DNA of 64,000 nt from Coccinella septempunctata (GCF_907165205.1 NC_058191.1:17548501-17612500), one strand, 5' to 3'; shown: positions 24,166 through 35,000, counted from the first letter of the stretch. Translations and numbers: made by a program. Notes: a model not told the origin generated them from the sequence alone.

Positions 24166-24440
24166 AGTCCTTAGCAATAATTTACCAACCATTCGCCCGT
24201 AAAATTTCCGTCAACTTGGCTAATATCGGTCCCACTATTTGAAGAAATCCAAAGTGTCATTCCGAGTCATTCGCTTGACGAGAGAAGACGTGCTACAGTG
24301 CTCCTAGTGCTATAAAAGAGAAAGCGGACGAGCAAGTCGAAGTGTCACAGTGCCGTAAAAGAGAAAGCGGAGGTGAAAGTGCCCACTAACCAAGCTACGG
24401 AATATTTGATTCCGTCTGTGAAGTTGTGTAGGTTGTAGCG
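24166..24440 (+). other. Non-coding leader of the second RT fragment with short tandem repeat and TATA-like word
   Basis: No satellite and no convincing frame is seen. TAAAAGAGAAAGCGGA occurs twice, at 24,313-24,328 and 24,356-24,371 (43-bp spacing), each preceded by a CAGTGC word. TATAAAAG lies at 24,311-24,318 inside the first repeat. A perfect 7-bp inverted repeat ACGGAAT / ATTCCGT (24,397-24,403 and 24,409-24,415) could form a small hairpin. This could be a relic 5' UTR or promoter of the element that follows. The repeat and hairpin are seen; promoter function is a guess. Confidence 0.35.
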
Positions 24441-25106
24441 ATGAAAACCGCAATTAACAAGCCTGGCGATGTTGCAGCCCAAATAGGTTTCATAAACATA
24501 AAACGCGAGGTCCGTCAAGAAATAAGAAAAATCAAGGACAGCTGGTGGAAAGAAAAAGCTAGGGAAATACAAGCTTACGCCGATAACCACGACTACAGGC
24601 GTTTTTTCGAAGCTATTAAAACTGTTTACGGTCCAAGCAGAAAAGCTAGCTTTCCTATAAGAGATGCTCATGGAGCTATTCTAACTGATAATAGAAAAAT
24701 TCTCGAAAGATGGAAGGAGCATTACTCACAGGTCTTGAATCAAAATAACGACTCGGATTTATCCATTTTAGACATGCTTCCCGCGTATAGTCCGATGACA
24801 TCGCTTGATGACGAAATTTCAATGTCGGAAATCATAAGCGCGATTAAAAATATGAAAAATGATAAGTCACCTGGTCTAGACGGCATTCCGGCGGAGATAT
24901 TCAAAGCCTTGGATGAGGACATTGTCAATAGTCTCCTAATACTATTCCGCAAGATCTGGGAACAGGGAGATGTGCCACAAGACTTCAGAGACGCTTTAGT
25001 TATCAACCTCTATAAGAACAAAGGCGATACGTCGAATTGCAACAATTACAGGGGCATATCGTTGCTTAATGTGGCCGGTAAAATTCTCTCGAAGAATATG
25101 GCTTGA
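24441..25106 (+). pseudogene. Second non-LTR retrotransposon, linker and N-terminal RT fragment
   Basis: A 221-codon frame encodes the segment between endonuclease and RT (basic KREVRQEIRKIK, WWKEKAREIQ, YGPSRKASFPIRD, ILERWKEHYSQVL) and the first RT blocks (MKNDKSPGLDGIPAEIFK, FRDALVINLYKNKGD, CNNYRGISLLNVAGKIL). It differs from the Jockey copies in all these motifs, so it is another family; a CR1/RTE-like relative is plausible but I cannot fix the clade. The endonuclease is missing upstream and everything after the first RT blocks, including the catalytic YADD box, is lost at 25,106, where a Jockey fragment on the other strand begins. TAG lies four codons before the ATG, so the start is probably not natural. 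Confidence 0.85.
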
Positions 25107-25110
25107 TTTT

Positions 25111-25845
25111 CTACTTTATGCACCAGTCATTTGTTTCGTCAATCGTTTCTTGTAGAACTCGTTCTATCATTTCTGGGTTTCGGTGTCGAGTCACTATGCC
25201 TGTGTCGTCAGCATATAACGTTAGCATGGTTCTTGCATTCTTCGGAATATCGTGAATGTATGGCCCAAGCACTGACCCTTGGGGTACACCAGCCTCTAAA
25301 TCTCTTGTTGTGGAGCATTCTCCTTCCACTTTCATGTAAAATCTTCTATTTTTGTGATAATTCCGGATCAACTTGCATATTTTGATTGAATATCCTGCAC
25401 TTCTCATCTTAAATATTAATCCTTCATACCATACTCTGTCAAAAGCTCTGGCGACGTCTAGTAAAACAAGACCTGTGGCTTGTTTATTTTGGAATCCCTC
25501 TGAAATGTACTCTGTGAGCCTTAATAATTGTTGCTCTGTTGAATGCTCTCTTCTGAATCCGAACTGTACTGGCGGTATCAGTTTCAGATTTTCGAATTCC
25601 TCATTTAGCCTCGTGGCGATAATCCTTTCTACTACTTTTCCTAACGCCGACAGTAGACTTATCGGTCTGTAGTTTTGTGGAAACTTCTTCTCTTTAAATG
25701 TTTTATTGAATACTATGACTTCCGCTTTTTTCCATTTTTCTGGGTAGTGTTCTGTCCCAATGATTCCATTCGTGATATTTGTTAGAGCGGCTATACCTTT
25801 TCTAGGTAATTTCTCTAACATAACATTCGTTGTTTTATCGCGGGG
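25111..25845 (-). pseudogene. Jockey-clade RT fragment, inverted
   Basis: Read on the minus strand this is the same RT segment as 22,395-23,141: LPRKGIAALTN, QNYRPISLLSALGK, FGFRREHST, LLDVARAFDRVW, GVPQGSVLGP, YADD and DWCIK. It lacks about five residues between GVPQGSVLGP and YIHDIPK (an in-frame loss in the palm). It keeps the double ATGTT that the plus-strand copy has reduced to one, so it shows the unshifted frame at that point. Homology ends at WCIK (about 25,114), within about 3 nt of where the plus copy ends. Divergence from that copy is substantial (for example GVMRTEYYPKRW versus GIIGTEHYPEKW), so it is an older relative and not a recent duplicate. Truncated at both ends. Confidence 0.9.
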
Positions 25846-25861
25846 TACTGTGGACTTCAGG

Positions 25862-26249
25862 TCTACCTGGGGTTAGGCCCCCACAGTTGCTGGCGGTGTG
25901 GCAATGAAGGCCACCACAGGGAGGACTGCCGAGGGGAAAGGACGAAGTTCTGTTCCAGGTGCGGCCGTGTGGGGGTCCTTTCCAGGGTGTGTTGCGTTAG
26001 AGATAGGGGACCAGGGACCGCCAGAACTGCCTCAGGACCGACCGCAACTCCAGGGAGCAGGACAGAGGCCATACTGCCGGACCTCCGACTGAGGCCCGCC
26101 GTACCGCCAACACCGTCAGAACCGTCGCCGCCCACATCGGTGCCGCCCCCACCGAAGAAGAAGGTGAAAATGGATTAGAATTACCGAAAATGGTGGATGC
26201 GCTAACCGGAGTAGTAGTCGATTCGTCAAAATATCATTTCAATTCCTAA
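25862..26249 (+). pseudogene. Gag zinc-knuckle and tail fragment, right copy
   Basis: The plus strand encodes a CCHC knuckle CWRCGNEGHHREDC, then CSRCGRVGVLSRVCC, a second Cys cluster with no His, a spacing seen in some insect LTR-element gags. The same frame continues through a Pro-rich tail (PPTPSEPSPPTS) to PKKKVKMD and a stop at 26,176. The basic PKKKVK end could serve nuclear entry of the gag, which is inference. A second frame is open from 26,007 to a TAA at 26,247 that lies in satellite DNA. From 25,986 the block is repeated at 23,143. On the left it abuts the inverted Jockey fragment at about 25,846-25,861. No protease, RT or integrase of this element is present. Confidence 0.7.
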
Positions 26250-26557
26250 GGAACTATTGGATCAATTCGAACCAAATCTTGAAACTGCACATAGTTTTCG
26301 CATGCATCTCAATATGCAACTCAATTCGAAAACTATGTACAGTTTCAAAATTTGGCTTGAATTGATCCAATAGTTTATGGGAAATTGATATCACACTATG
26401 TGAAGTTTGAAGATTTGGGTCGAAATGATCAAACGGTTTTTGAGGAATTCATATCAGACTTTGCCGAATTGACCACAGAAATCTTAATTCCTATCTGAAT
26501 TATCGAACTGAATGAAACTCAATACGTATATCTCAGTTCAAAAATTGTGTACGAATT
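26211..26557. repeat. Diverged satellite island with fold-back, right copy
   Basis: Same structure as the island at 23,433: plus-orientation satellite to ACATAGTTTTCG, the CATGCATC spacer, then CGAAAACTATGT and minus-orientation satellite. The 12-bp arms are complete in this copy. About one monomer present in the left copy is missing here, at CACACTATGTGAAG near 26,393. Both copies share rare words such as GATCAAACGGTTTTTGAG, so the islands are duplicates and not independent. Confidence 0.8.
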
Positions 26558-26834
26558 CTGATGGTCAATCAATAAAAGAAAAAGTTCTATTCATCATGAA
26601 TTGTTCGATCAAGGAGACTCAAATTTCGAAATAATAACTTATGATAAGAATATCCGGGAACCTTGACAGGAGCGACTTCCACAAGTCTGGGAAGAATAGT
26701 TTCGGTCCGTCAAAAATGAAATATCGGCCTATTTTCCATATCGCATTCGTCCGAAATACGATGCAATGATGAACCCAATAATTGGTACAAATAAAAAATT
26801 CTAAATTCCTCGAGATTTCGCAGGAAACTTGCAA
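26558..26834. repeat. Unidentified AT-rich repeat block, right copy
   Basis: This is the second copy of the block at 23,877-24,165, with CAATAAAAG near the start and the same TCCGTCAAAAATG and GAACCCAATAATTGGTAC words. It ends at about 26,834 and plus-orientation satellite resumes. Together with the gag tail and island it makes a direct repeat (23,143-24,165 and 25,986-26,834) on either side of the RT fragments. No function is recognised. Confidence 0.6.
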
Positions 26835-26836
26835 TT

Positions 26837-27355
26837 GTTGAATTTCAGTTCGAAAGTTCTGATAGGAATTCAGATTTCAATGGTCGATTCGACAAAATAT
26901 CATTTCCATTCACAAGGAACTATTGGATCAATTCGACCCAAATCCCGAAACTGTATTCAGTTTTCAAATTGAGATGCACATGTTGAATTTCAGTTCGATA
27001 GTTCAGATAGGAATTGAGATTTCAGTGGTCAATTCGGCAAAGTGTGATATCAATTCCTAAAAACTGTTGGATCAATTCGAACCAAATCTTGAAACTGCAC
27101 ATAGTTTTCGAATTGAGATGCACATGTTGAATTTCAGTATGATAGTTCTGATAGGAATTGAGATTTCAGTGGTCGATTCGACATAGTATCATTTCAATTC
27201 CTAAGGAACTATTGAATCAATTCGACCCAAATCTCGAAACTGTACACAGTTTTCGAATTGAGATGCACATGTTGAATTTCAGTTCGATAGTTCATATAGG
27301 AATCGAGATTTCAGTGGTCAATTCGGCAAAGTGTGATATCAATTCCTAAAAACTG
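26837..27355 (+). repeat. Satellite segment, plus orientation (about 3.6 monomers)
   Basis: Standard plus-orientation monomers resume with TTGTTGAATTTCAG and stop abruptly at CCTAAAAACTGT, where the composite insertion starts. Rare words such as CATTTCCATTCACAAGG and CAGTATGATAG are shared with 42,191-42,709 at an offset of 15,354 bp, so this is the left flank of the macro-duplication. Confidence 0.93.
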
Positions 27356-27607
27356 TATTTTCCGCTTTCTTTAGTCCGTTTAACTAGCTGAATATACCGA
27401 CCTAACGTTCAGACTTGATCTAGTCATTTTAGGCGTAGATTGCCGATTTCCGTGACCGTTCGACCGCCGTTGGGTCCCAAGAGGACTTGGGGCCTTTACC
27501 GTATCTTGTTCCTATTTTGTCAATATTTTGCCGATTTCCCACCGATCAAGTTGCAGGTTGACAGCTTCTTCCGACCTGCTGTCTAACTGGCATTTTGAGG
27601 GTCACCA
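27356..27607. other. Unidentified unique DNA at left end of composite insertion, copy 1
   Basis: Some 250 bp between the satellite end and the GA repeat match no family I know. CCGATTTCC occurs near 27,443, 27,532 and 27,653. A stem GGTCCCAAG / CTTGGGGCC with AGGA loop lies at 27,473-27,494 (9 pairs, one G-T). On the recombinase strand this is downstream of the coding region, so it may be the 3' flank of that element. A 72-codon frame here runs into the GA repeat and has no recognisable domain. It is repeated at 42,710-42,961. Confidence 0.5.
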
Positions 27608-27645
<38 letters not shown>

Positions 27646-28596
27646 TAAAGCACCGATTTCCCTCAGGCCCTGCTGGAATATCCACTTCTGCATCAGAAAC
27701 TCCGGTTTTAGTGTCACCCCACCAAGTATTTGTTCAGAAATATTGATTCTGTTTTGAAATGGATCCTCAATATATCCTTCTGTCCCAGAATTTGTGAGAA
27801 GGGTTGCAGAAGATCGCCTGAAAGTGTGCCCTGCATATTGTTCAGCATCAGAAAGACCCAAATACTTTGCAATTGTAGCGGGCATTTTACAAAATGAGTT
27901 CATACCTACAGGCTGGAAAGTACATTTTTCGTTTTTATAATTAAGGAATAGTCGCTTGTGATCAACTTTGTTTGGCCTCAAGTTCTTATACTTGCGGAAT
28001 ATATCAAGTGCAGCAACCTTATCACTACCATTGACCATAGTGAAAACTCTTTTCTTAAAGGTTTTTTATCAGGAAGCTGAATAACCAATACGCTGTCCTG
28101 ATCTTCCACATCACCTACGACCATATTCACCAGCTGGCCAATTCTACACCCTCCTGCAACACCCATAATAAAAACTACCTTTATCAATAAATATTGCTCA
28201 TCAGGAGCGGCATCTAAAACATATTCCAACTCCTCTCTTGTGAATAATTTCGACTTCTTTGCCAGGTATCCTCTAGAATGTTGCTTCAAAAAGGCGGTGA
28301 CTTGGTAAAATCTGCCGATGTCTATTTTTTCTTTCAGAGCCAACATTTTTCTGAGTTGCAAATAGAAGGACCATAAGAACGACGACTCAACTTTTTTGAA
28401 CCTTTTAGAAATATAAGCCAAAATGATTTTTTTCGTTGACACCTTCGGCTTTCATATTATTTCTCCAAGTACAAAACGCTGTATATTCCTTTTCGTACAA
28501 AGTTTTTGATTTCAATGGAATAACTTCTTCTGCTGCCTCATTTGCTTTCTCTATAATGCTCTCGGGAACTACAACCTCGTCGTCACCGATCAACAT
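27583..28596 (-). pseudogene. Crypton-like tyrosine recombinase pseudogene, copy 1
   Basis: Three overlapping minus-strand frames form one decayed tyrosine recombinase, an enzyme that cuts and rejoins DNA through a covalent Tyr link. Part 1 (28,596-28,405) is the N-terminal helical domain (KSKTLYEKEYTAFCTWR). A run of seven A near 28,430 shifts the frame. Part 2 (28,442-27,978) holds the core-binding region and the first catalytic Arg in GGCRIGQL (about 28,143). A second shift lies near 28,030. Part 3 (28,038-27,583) holds GHTFRRSSATLL, the H-x-x-R motif (about 27,828-27,817), then NSGTEGYIED with the likely Tyr at about 27,774. From memory of the family, about 15-20 residues carrying the second His (H-G-G-W type) normally separate these; they are missing. 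It resembles insect Crypton-type recombinases. It is non-functional. Confidence 0.85.
27608..27645. repeat. GA microsatellite, copy 1
   Basis: A GA run of 38 bp is interrupted once by GG. It encodes an artificial Ser-Leu tail on the recombinase frame. The second copy at 42,965-42,997 starts with GTGAGAG and the alignment is 2 bp shorter, which is normal microsatellite slippage. Confidence 0.95.
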
Positions 28597-28708
28597 TTTT
28601 AGAAACACGTATCAAGAATTTTTGAAGGTTTTATAATCTTCATTGACACTTGCAAACAAATAATTACATTGTGCCATGACAACCATCGATCGAAGGGATA
28701 TCCTGATA

Positions 28709-29057
28709 TTTTTTTTTATTATAGTACGTATACAAGCAATCAGAATGTATTCATTCTATGGGCCTGTTTGCTGGTTCAGAGCTGTAGGCTCCTAAGTGGC
28801 GTTATGAGGTCTTATCCAGTGATAAGTCCTCAGGCATCCTTCAGATCTGCTGGCCAGTTTCTCTTCAGTCGTCTGGTATCTGGGGGTTTGGTCAGTGGTC
28901 GGATTAGGGCGTTAGGATGGCTTCCGAGTATTGCGTCATGTCTGCAACTTCTGTCCTGGATGACTTCTTTCACGTATGGGATCTTTAGATCTGTATGGAG
29001 CGTTTGGTTCGTAACGTACCAGGGTGCGTTTGTTAATATTCTTAGAATTTTTGATTG
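28709..29057 (-). mobile_element. 5'-truncated Jockey-clade 3' end with poly(A), copy 1
   Basis: Minus-strand coding (29,057 to a stop at 28,830) gives the C-terminal domain typical of Jockey ORF2: SQSKILRILTNAPWYVTN, TLHTDLKIPYVKEVIQ, GSHPNALIRPL and RRLKRNWPADL. About 120 bp of 3' UTR follow, ending in AATAAA merged with an A run (T9 at 28,709-28,717 on plus). A 5'-truncated, poly(A)-ended copy is the usual product of target-primed reverse transcription. No target-site duplication is evident. At its 5' end the frame continues into satellite DNA, making a chimeric 107-codon frame (29,153-28,830). The 28,597-28,708 stretch between it and the recombinase start shows nothing recognisable. Confidence 0.87.
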
Positions 29058-32000
29058 ACTGTACTCAGTTCCTTGGGAATTGAAATGATATTTTGTCGAA
29101 CCGACCACTGAAACCTCAATTCCTATCACAACTATCGAACTGAAATTCAACATTTGCGTCTCAATCTCTCAAACCATGTGCTGTTTCGAGATTTGGTTCG
29201 AATTGATCCAACAGTTTTTGAGGAATTGATATCACACTTTGCCGAAAAGACCACTGAAATCTCAATTCCTATCACAACTATCGAACTGAAATTCAACATT
29301 TGCGTCTCAATCTCTCAAACCATGTGCTGTTTCGAGATTTGGTTCGAATTGATCCAACAGTTTTTGAGGAATTGATATCACACTTTGCCGAAAAGATCAC
29401 CGAAATCTCGATTCCTATCTGAACTATCGAACTGAAATTCAACATGTGCATCTCAATCCGAAAACTATGTGCAGTTTCAAGATTTGGTTCGAATTGATCC
29501 AACAGTTTTCGAGGAATTGATATCACACTTTGCCGAATTCACCACTGAAATCTCAATTCCTATCTGAACTATCGAACTGAATTTCAACATGTGCATCTCA
29601 ATTCGAAAACTGTGTGAAATTTCAAGATTTGGTTCGAATTGAACCAACAGTTTTCGAGGAATTGATATCACACTTTGCCGAATTGACCACTGAAATCTCA
29701 ATTCCTATCTGAACTATCGAACTGAAATTCAACATGTGCATCTCAATTCGAAAACTGAGTACAGTTTCGGGATTTGGGTCGAATTGATCCAATATTTCCT
29801 TGGGAATTGAAATGATATTTTGTCGAATCGACCACGGAAACCTCAATTCCTATCTGAACTATCGAAATGAAATTCAACATGTGCATCTCAATTCGAAAAC
29901 TGAGTACAGTTTCGGGATTTGGGTCGAATTGATCCAATAGATCCTTGGGAATTGAAATGATATTTTGTCGAATCGACCACTGAAATCTCAATTCCTATCA
30001 GAACTATCGAACTGAAATTCAACATGTGCATCTCCATTCGAAAACTATGTGCAGTTTCAAGATTTGGTTCGAATTAATCCAACAGTTTTTAGGAATTGAT
30101 ATCACACTTTGCCGAATTGACCACTGAAATCTCACTTCCTATCTGAACTATCGAACTGAAATTCAACATGTGCATCTCAATTCGAAAACCGAGTAAAGTT
30201 TCGGGATTTGGGTCGAATTGATCCAATAGTTCCTTGGGAATTGAAATGATATTTTGTCGAACCGACCACTGAAACCTCAATTCCTATCACAACTATCGAA
30301 CTGAAATTCAACATTTGCGTCTCAATCTCTCAAACCATGTGCTGTTTCGAGATTTGGTTCGAATTGATCCAACAGTTTTTGAGGAATTGATATCACACTT
30401 TGCCGAAAAGATCACCGAAATCTCGATTCCTATCTGAACTATCGAACTGAAATTCAACATGTGCATCTCAATTCGAAAACCGAGTAAAGTTTCGGGATTT
30501 GGGTCGAATTGATTCAATAGTTCCTCAGGAATTGAAATGATACTATGTCGAATCGACCACTGAAATCTCAATTCCTATCAGAACTATCATACTGAAATTC
30601 AACATGTGCATCTCAATTCGAAAACTATGTGCAGTTTCAAGATTTGGTTCGAATTGATCCAACAGTTTTTAGGAATTGATATCACACTTTGCCGAATTGA
30701 CCACTGAAATCTCAATTCCTATCTGAACTATCGAACTGAAATTCAACATGTGCATCTCAATTCGAAAACTGAGTACAGTTTCGGGATTTGGGTCGAATTG
30801 ATCCAATATTTCCTTGGGAATTGAAATGATATTTTGTCGAATCGACCACGGAAATCTCAATTCCTATCTGAACTATCGAAATGAAATTCAACATGTGCAT
30901 CTCAATTCGAAAACTGAGTACAGTTTCGGGATTTGGGTCGAATTGATTCAATAGTTCCTTGGGAATTGAAATGATATTTTGTTGAATCGACCACTGAAAT
31001 CTCGATTCCTATCTGAACTATCGAACTGAAATTCAACATGTGCATCTCAATCCGAAAACTACGTGCAGTTTCAAGATTTCGTTCGAATTGATCCAACAGT
31101 TTTCGAGGAATTGATATCACACTTTGCCGAATTGACCACTGAAATCTCAATTCCTATCTGAACTATCGAACTGAAATTCAACATGAGCATCTCAATTCGA
31201 AAACTGTGTACAGTTTCGAGATTTGGGTCGAATTGATCCAACAGTTTTTAGGAATTGATATCACACTTTGCCGAATTGACCACTGAAATCTCCATTCCTA
31301 TCTGAACTATCGAACTGAAATTCAACATGTGCATCTTAATTCGAAAACTGTGTACAGTTTCGGGATTTTGGTCGAATTGATCCAATAGTTCCTTAGGAAT
31401 TGAAATGATATTTTGTCGAATCGACTACTGAAATATCCATTCCTATCAGAACTATCGATCTGAAATTCAACATGTGCATCTCAATTCGAAAACTATCTGC
31501 AGTTTCAAGATTTGGGTCGAAATGGTCCAACAGTTTTTAGGAATTGATATCACACTTTGCCGAATTGAACACTGAAATCTCAATTCCTATCTGAACTATC
31601 GAACTGAAATTCAACATGTGCATCTCAATTCGAAAACTGAGTACAGTTTCGGGATTTGGGTCGAATTGATTCAATAGATCCTTGGGAATTGAAATGATAT
31701 TTTGTCGAATCGACCACTGAAATCTCAATTCCTATCAGAACTATCGAACTGAAATTCAACATGTACATCTCAATTCGAAAACTATGTGCTGTTTCGAGAT
31801 TTGGTTCGAATTGATCCAACAGTTTTTGAGGAATTGATATCACACTTTGCCGGAAAGGCAACTGAAATCTCAATTCCTATCAGAGCTATCGAACTGAAAT
31901 TCAACATGTGCATCTCATTTCGAAAACTGTGTACAGGTTCGAGATTTTGGTCGAATTGATCCAATAGTTCCTTAGGAATTGAAATGATAATATGTCGAAT

Positions 32001-35000
32001 CGACATCTGAAATCTCAATTCCTATCAGAACTATCGAACTGAAATTCAACATGTGCATCTCAATTCGAAAACTATGTGCAGTTTCAAGATTTGGTTCGAA
32101 TTAATCCAACAGTTTTTAGGAATTGATATCACACTTTGCCGAATTGACCACTGAAATCTCAATTCCTATCTGAACTATCGAACTGAAATTCAACATGTGC
32201 ATCTCAATTCGAAAACCGAGTAAAGTTTCGGGATTTGGGTCGAATTGATCCAACAGTTCCTTGGGAATTGAAATGATATTTTGTCGAATCGATCACTGAA
32301 ACCTCAATTCCTATCAGAACTATCGAACTGAAATTCAACATGTGCATCTCAATCTCTCAAACCATGTGCTGTTTCGAGATTTGGTTCGAATTGATCCAAC
32401 AGTTTTTGTGGAATTGATATCACACTTTGCAGAAAAGACCACCGAAATCTCGATTCCTATCTGAACTATCGAACTGAAATTCAACATGTGCATCTCAATT
32501 CGAAAACTATCTGCAGTTTCAAGATTTGGGTCGAAATGGTCCAACAGTTTTTAGGAATTGATATCACACTTTGCCGAATTGAACACTGAAATCTCAATTC
32601 CTATCTGAACTATCGAACTGAAATTCAACATGTGCATCTCAATTCGAAAACTGAGTACAGTTTCGGGATTTGGGTCGAATTGATTCAATAGATCCTTGGG
32701 AATTGAAATGATATTTTGTCGAATCGACCACTGAAATCTCAATTCCTATCAGAACTATCGAACTGAAATTCAACATGTGCATCTCAATTCGAAAACCATG
32801 TGCTGTTTCGAGATTTGGTTCGAATTGATCCAACAGTTTTTGAGGAATTGATATCACACTTTGCCGGAAAGGCAACTGAAATCTCAATTCCTATCAGAAC
32901 TATCGAACTGAAATTCCACATGTGCATCTCATTTCGAAACCTGTGTACAGGTTCGAGATTTTGGTCGAATTGATCCAATAGTTCCTTAGGAATTGAAATG
33001 ATAATATGTCGAATCGACCACTGAAATCTCAATTCCTATCAGAACTATCGAACTGAAATTCAACATGTGCATCTCAATTCGAAAACTATGTGCAGTTTCA
33101 AGATTTGGTTCGAATTAATCCAACAGTTTTTAGGAATTGATATCACACTTTGCCGAATTGACCACTGAAATCTCAATTCCTATCTGAACTATCGAACTGA
33201 AATTCAACATGTGCATCTCAATTCGAAAACCGAGTAAAGTTTCGGGATTTGGGTCGAATTGATCCAATAGTTCCTTGGGAATTGAAATGATATTTTGTCG
33301 AATCGATCACTGAAACCTCAATTCCTATCAGAACTATCGAACTGAAATTCAACATATGCATCTCAATCTCTCAAACCATGTGCTGTTTCGAGATTTGGTT
33401 CGAATTGATCCAACAGTTTTTGTGGAATTGATATCACACTTTGCAGAAAAGACTACCGAAATCTCGATTCCTATCTGAACTATCGAACTGAAATTCAACA
33501 TGTGCATCTCAATCCGAAAACTATGTGCAGTTTCAAGATTTGGTTCGAATTGATCCAACAGTTTTCGAGGAATTGATATTACACTTTGCCGAATTGAACA
33601 CTGAAATCTCAATTCCTATCTGAACTATCGAACTGAATTTCAACATGTGCATCTCAATTCGAAAACTGTGTGAAATTTCAAGATTTGGTTCGAATTGAAC
33701 CAACAGTTTTCGAGGAATTGATATCACACTTTGCCGAATTGACCACTGAAATCTCAATTCCTATCTGAACTATTGAACTGAAATTCAACATGTGCATCTC
33801 AATTCGAAAACTGAGTACAATTTCGGGATTTGGGTCGAATTGATCCAATATTTCCTTGGGAATTGAATTGATATTTTGTCGAATCGACCACTGAAATCTC
33901 AATTCCTATCTGAACTATCGAACTGAAATTCAACATGTGCATCTTAATTCGAAACTGTGTACAGTTTCGGGATTTTGGTCGAATTGATCCAATATTTCCT
34001 TAGGATTTGAAATGATATTTTGTCGAATCGACTACTGAAATCTCCATTCCTATCAGAACTATCGATCTGAAATTCAACATGTGCATCTCAATTCGAAAAC
34101 TATCTGCAGTTTCAAGATTTGGGTCGAAATGGTCCAACAGTTTTCGAGGAATTGATATCACACTTTGCCGAATTGACCACTGAAATCTCAATTCCTATCT
34201 GAACTATCGAACTGAAATTCAACATGAGCATCTCAATTCGAAAACCGAGTAAAGTTTCGGGATTTGGGTCGAATTGATCCAATAGTTCCTTGGGAATTGA
34301 AATGATATTTTGTCGAACCGACCACTGAAACCTCAATTCCTATCACAACTATCGAACTGAAATTCAACATTTGCGTCTCAATCTCTCAAACCATGTGCTG
34401 TTTCGAGATTTGGTTCGAATTGATCCAACAGTTTTTGAGGAATTGATATCACACTTTGCCGAAAAGATCACTGAAATCTCAATTCCTATCACAACTATCG
34501 AACTGAAATTCAACATTTGCGTCTCAATCTCTCAAACCATGTGCTGTTTCGAGATTTGGTTCGAATTGATCCAACAGTTTTTGAGGAATTGATATCACAC
34601 TTTGCCGAAAAGATCACCGAAATCTCGATTCCTATCTGAACTATCGAACTGAAATTCAACATGTGCATCTCAATCCGAAAACTATGTGCAGTTTCAAGAT
34701 TTGGTTCGAATTGATCCAACAGTTTTCGAGGAATTGATATCACACTTTGCCGAATTCACCACTGAAATCTCAATTCCTATCTGAACTATCGAACTGAATT
34801 TCAACATGTGCATCTCAATTCGAAAACTGTGTGAAATTTCAAGATTTGGTTCGAATTGAACCAACAGTTTTCGAGGAATTGATATCACACTTTGCCGAAT
34901 TGACCACTGAAATCTCAATTCCTATCTGAACTATCGAACTGAAATTCAACATGTGCATCTCAATTCGAAAACTGAGTACAGTTTCGGGATTTGGGTCGAA

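Larger units (their letters stand above)
26837..34130. repeat. Macro-duplication, copy 1 (copy 2 at about 42,191-49,217)
   Basis: Plus satellite, composite insertion and at least 5 kb of minus satellite recur in the same order. The offset steps from 15,354 to 15,352 (GA repeat length), 15,385 (33-bp net gain at 44,264), 15,377 and 15,087 (two monomers fewer). The recombinase and Jockey parts differ at only a few sites. The lengths and junctions agree in both copies, so this is a segmental duplication with a period near 15.35 kb. The right limit, near 34,130, is where variant words stop agreeing. Confidence 0.85.

Noticed and set aside
25131..25672. Plus-strand open frames of 84 and 99 codons
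   Set aside because: They are antisense shadows of the inverted Jockey RT, whose motifs (YADD, GVPQGSVLGP) lie on the minus strand.
23143..26834. LTR retrotransposon with LTRs at 23,143-24,165 and 25,986-26,834
   Set aside because: The direct repeats contain gag coding and satellite DNA. No primer-binding site or polypurine tract is visible at the inner edges, and the interior holds RTs of non-LTR families in opposite directions.
27471..27494. tRNA or small RNA gene at the 9-pair stem
   Set aside because: There is no cloverleaf and no box A or B. One stem alone is not enough.
28709..28717. Target-site duplication around the Jockey 3' end
   Set aside because: Sequence left of the T run (TATCCTGATA) is not repeated at the 5' joint near 29,057.
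30900..31100. CENP-B box in variants such as TTTCGTTCGAATTG or AGTTTCGGGATTTGGG
   Set aside because: The TTCG, A and CGGG core positions of the box do not occur together at the right spacing in any monomer variant I checked.
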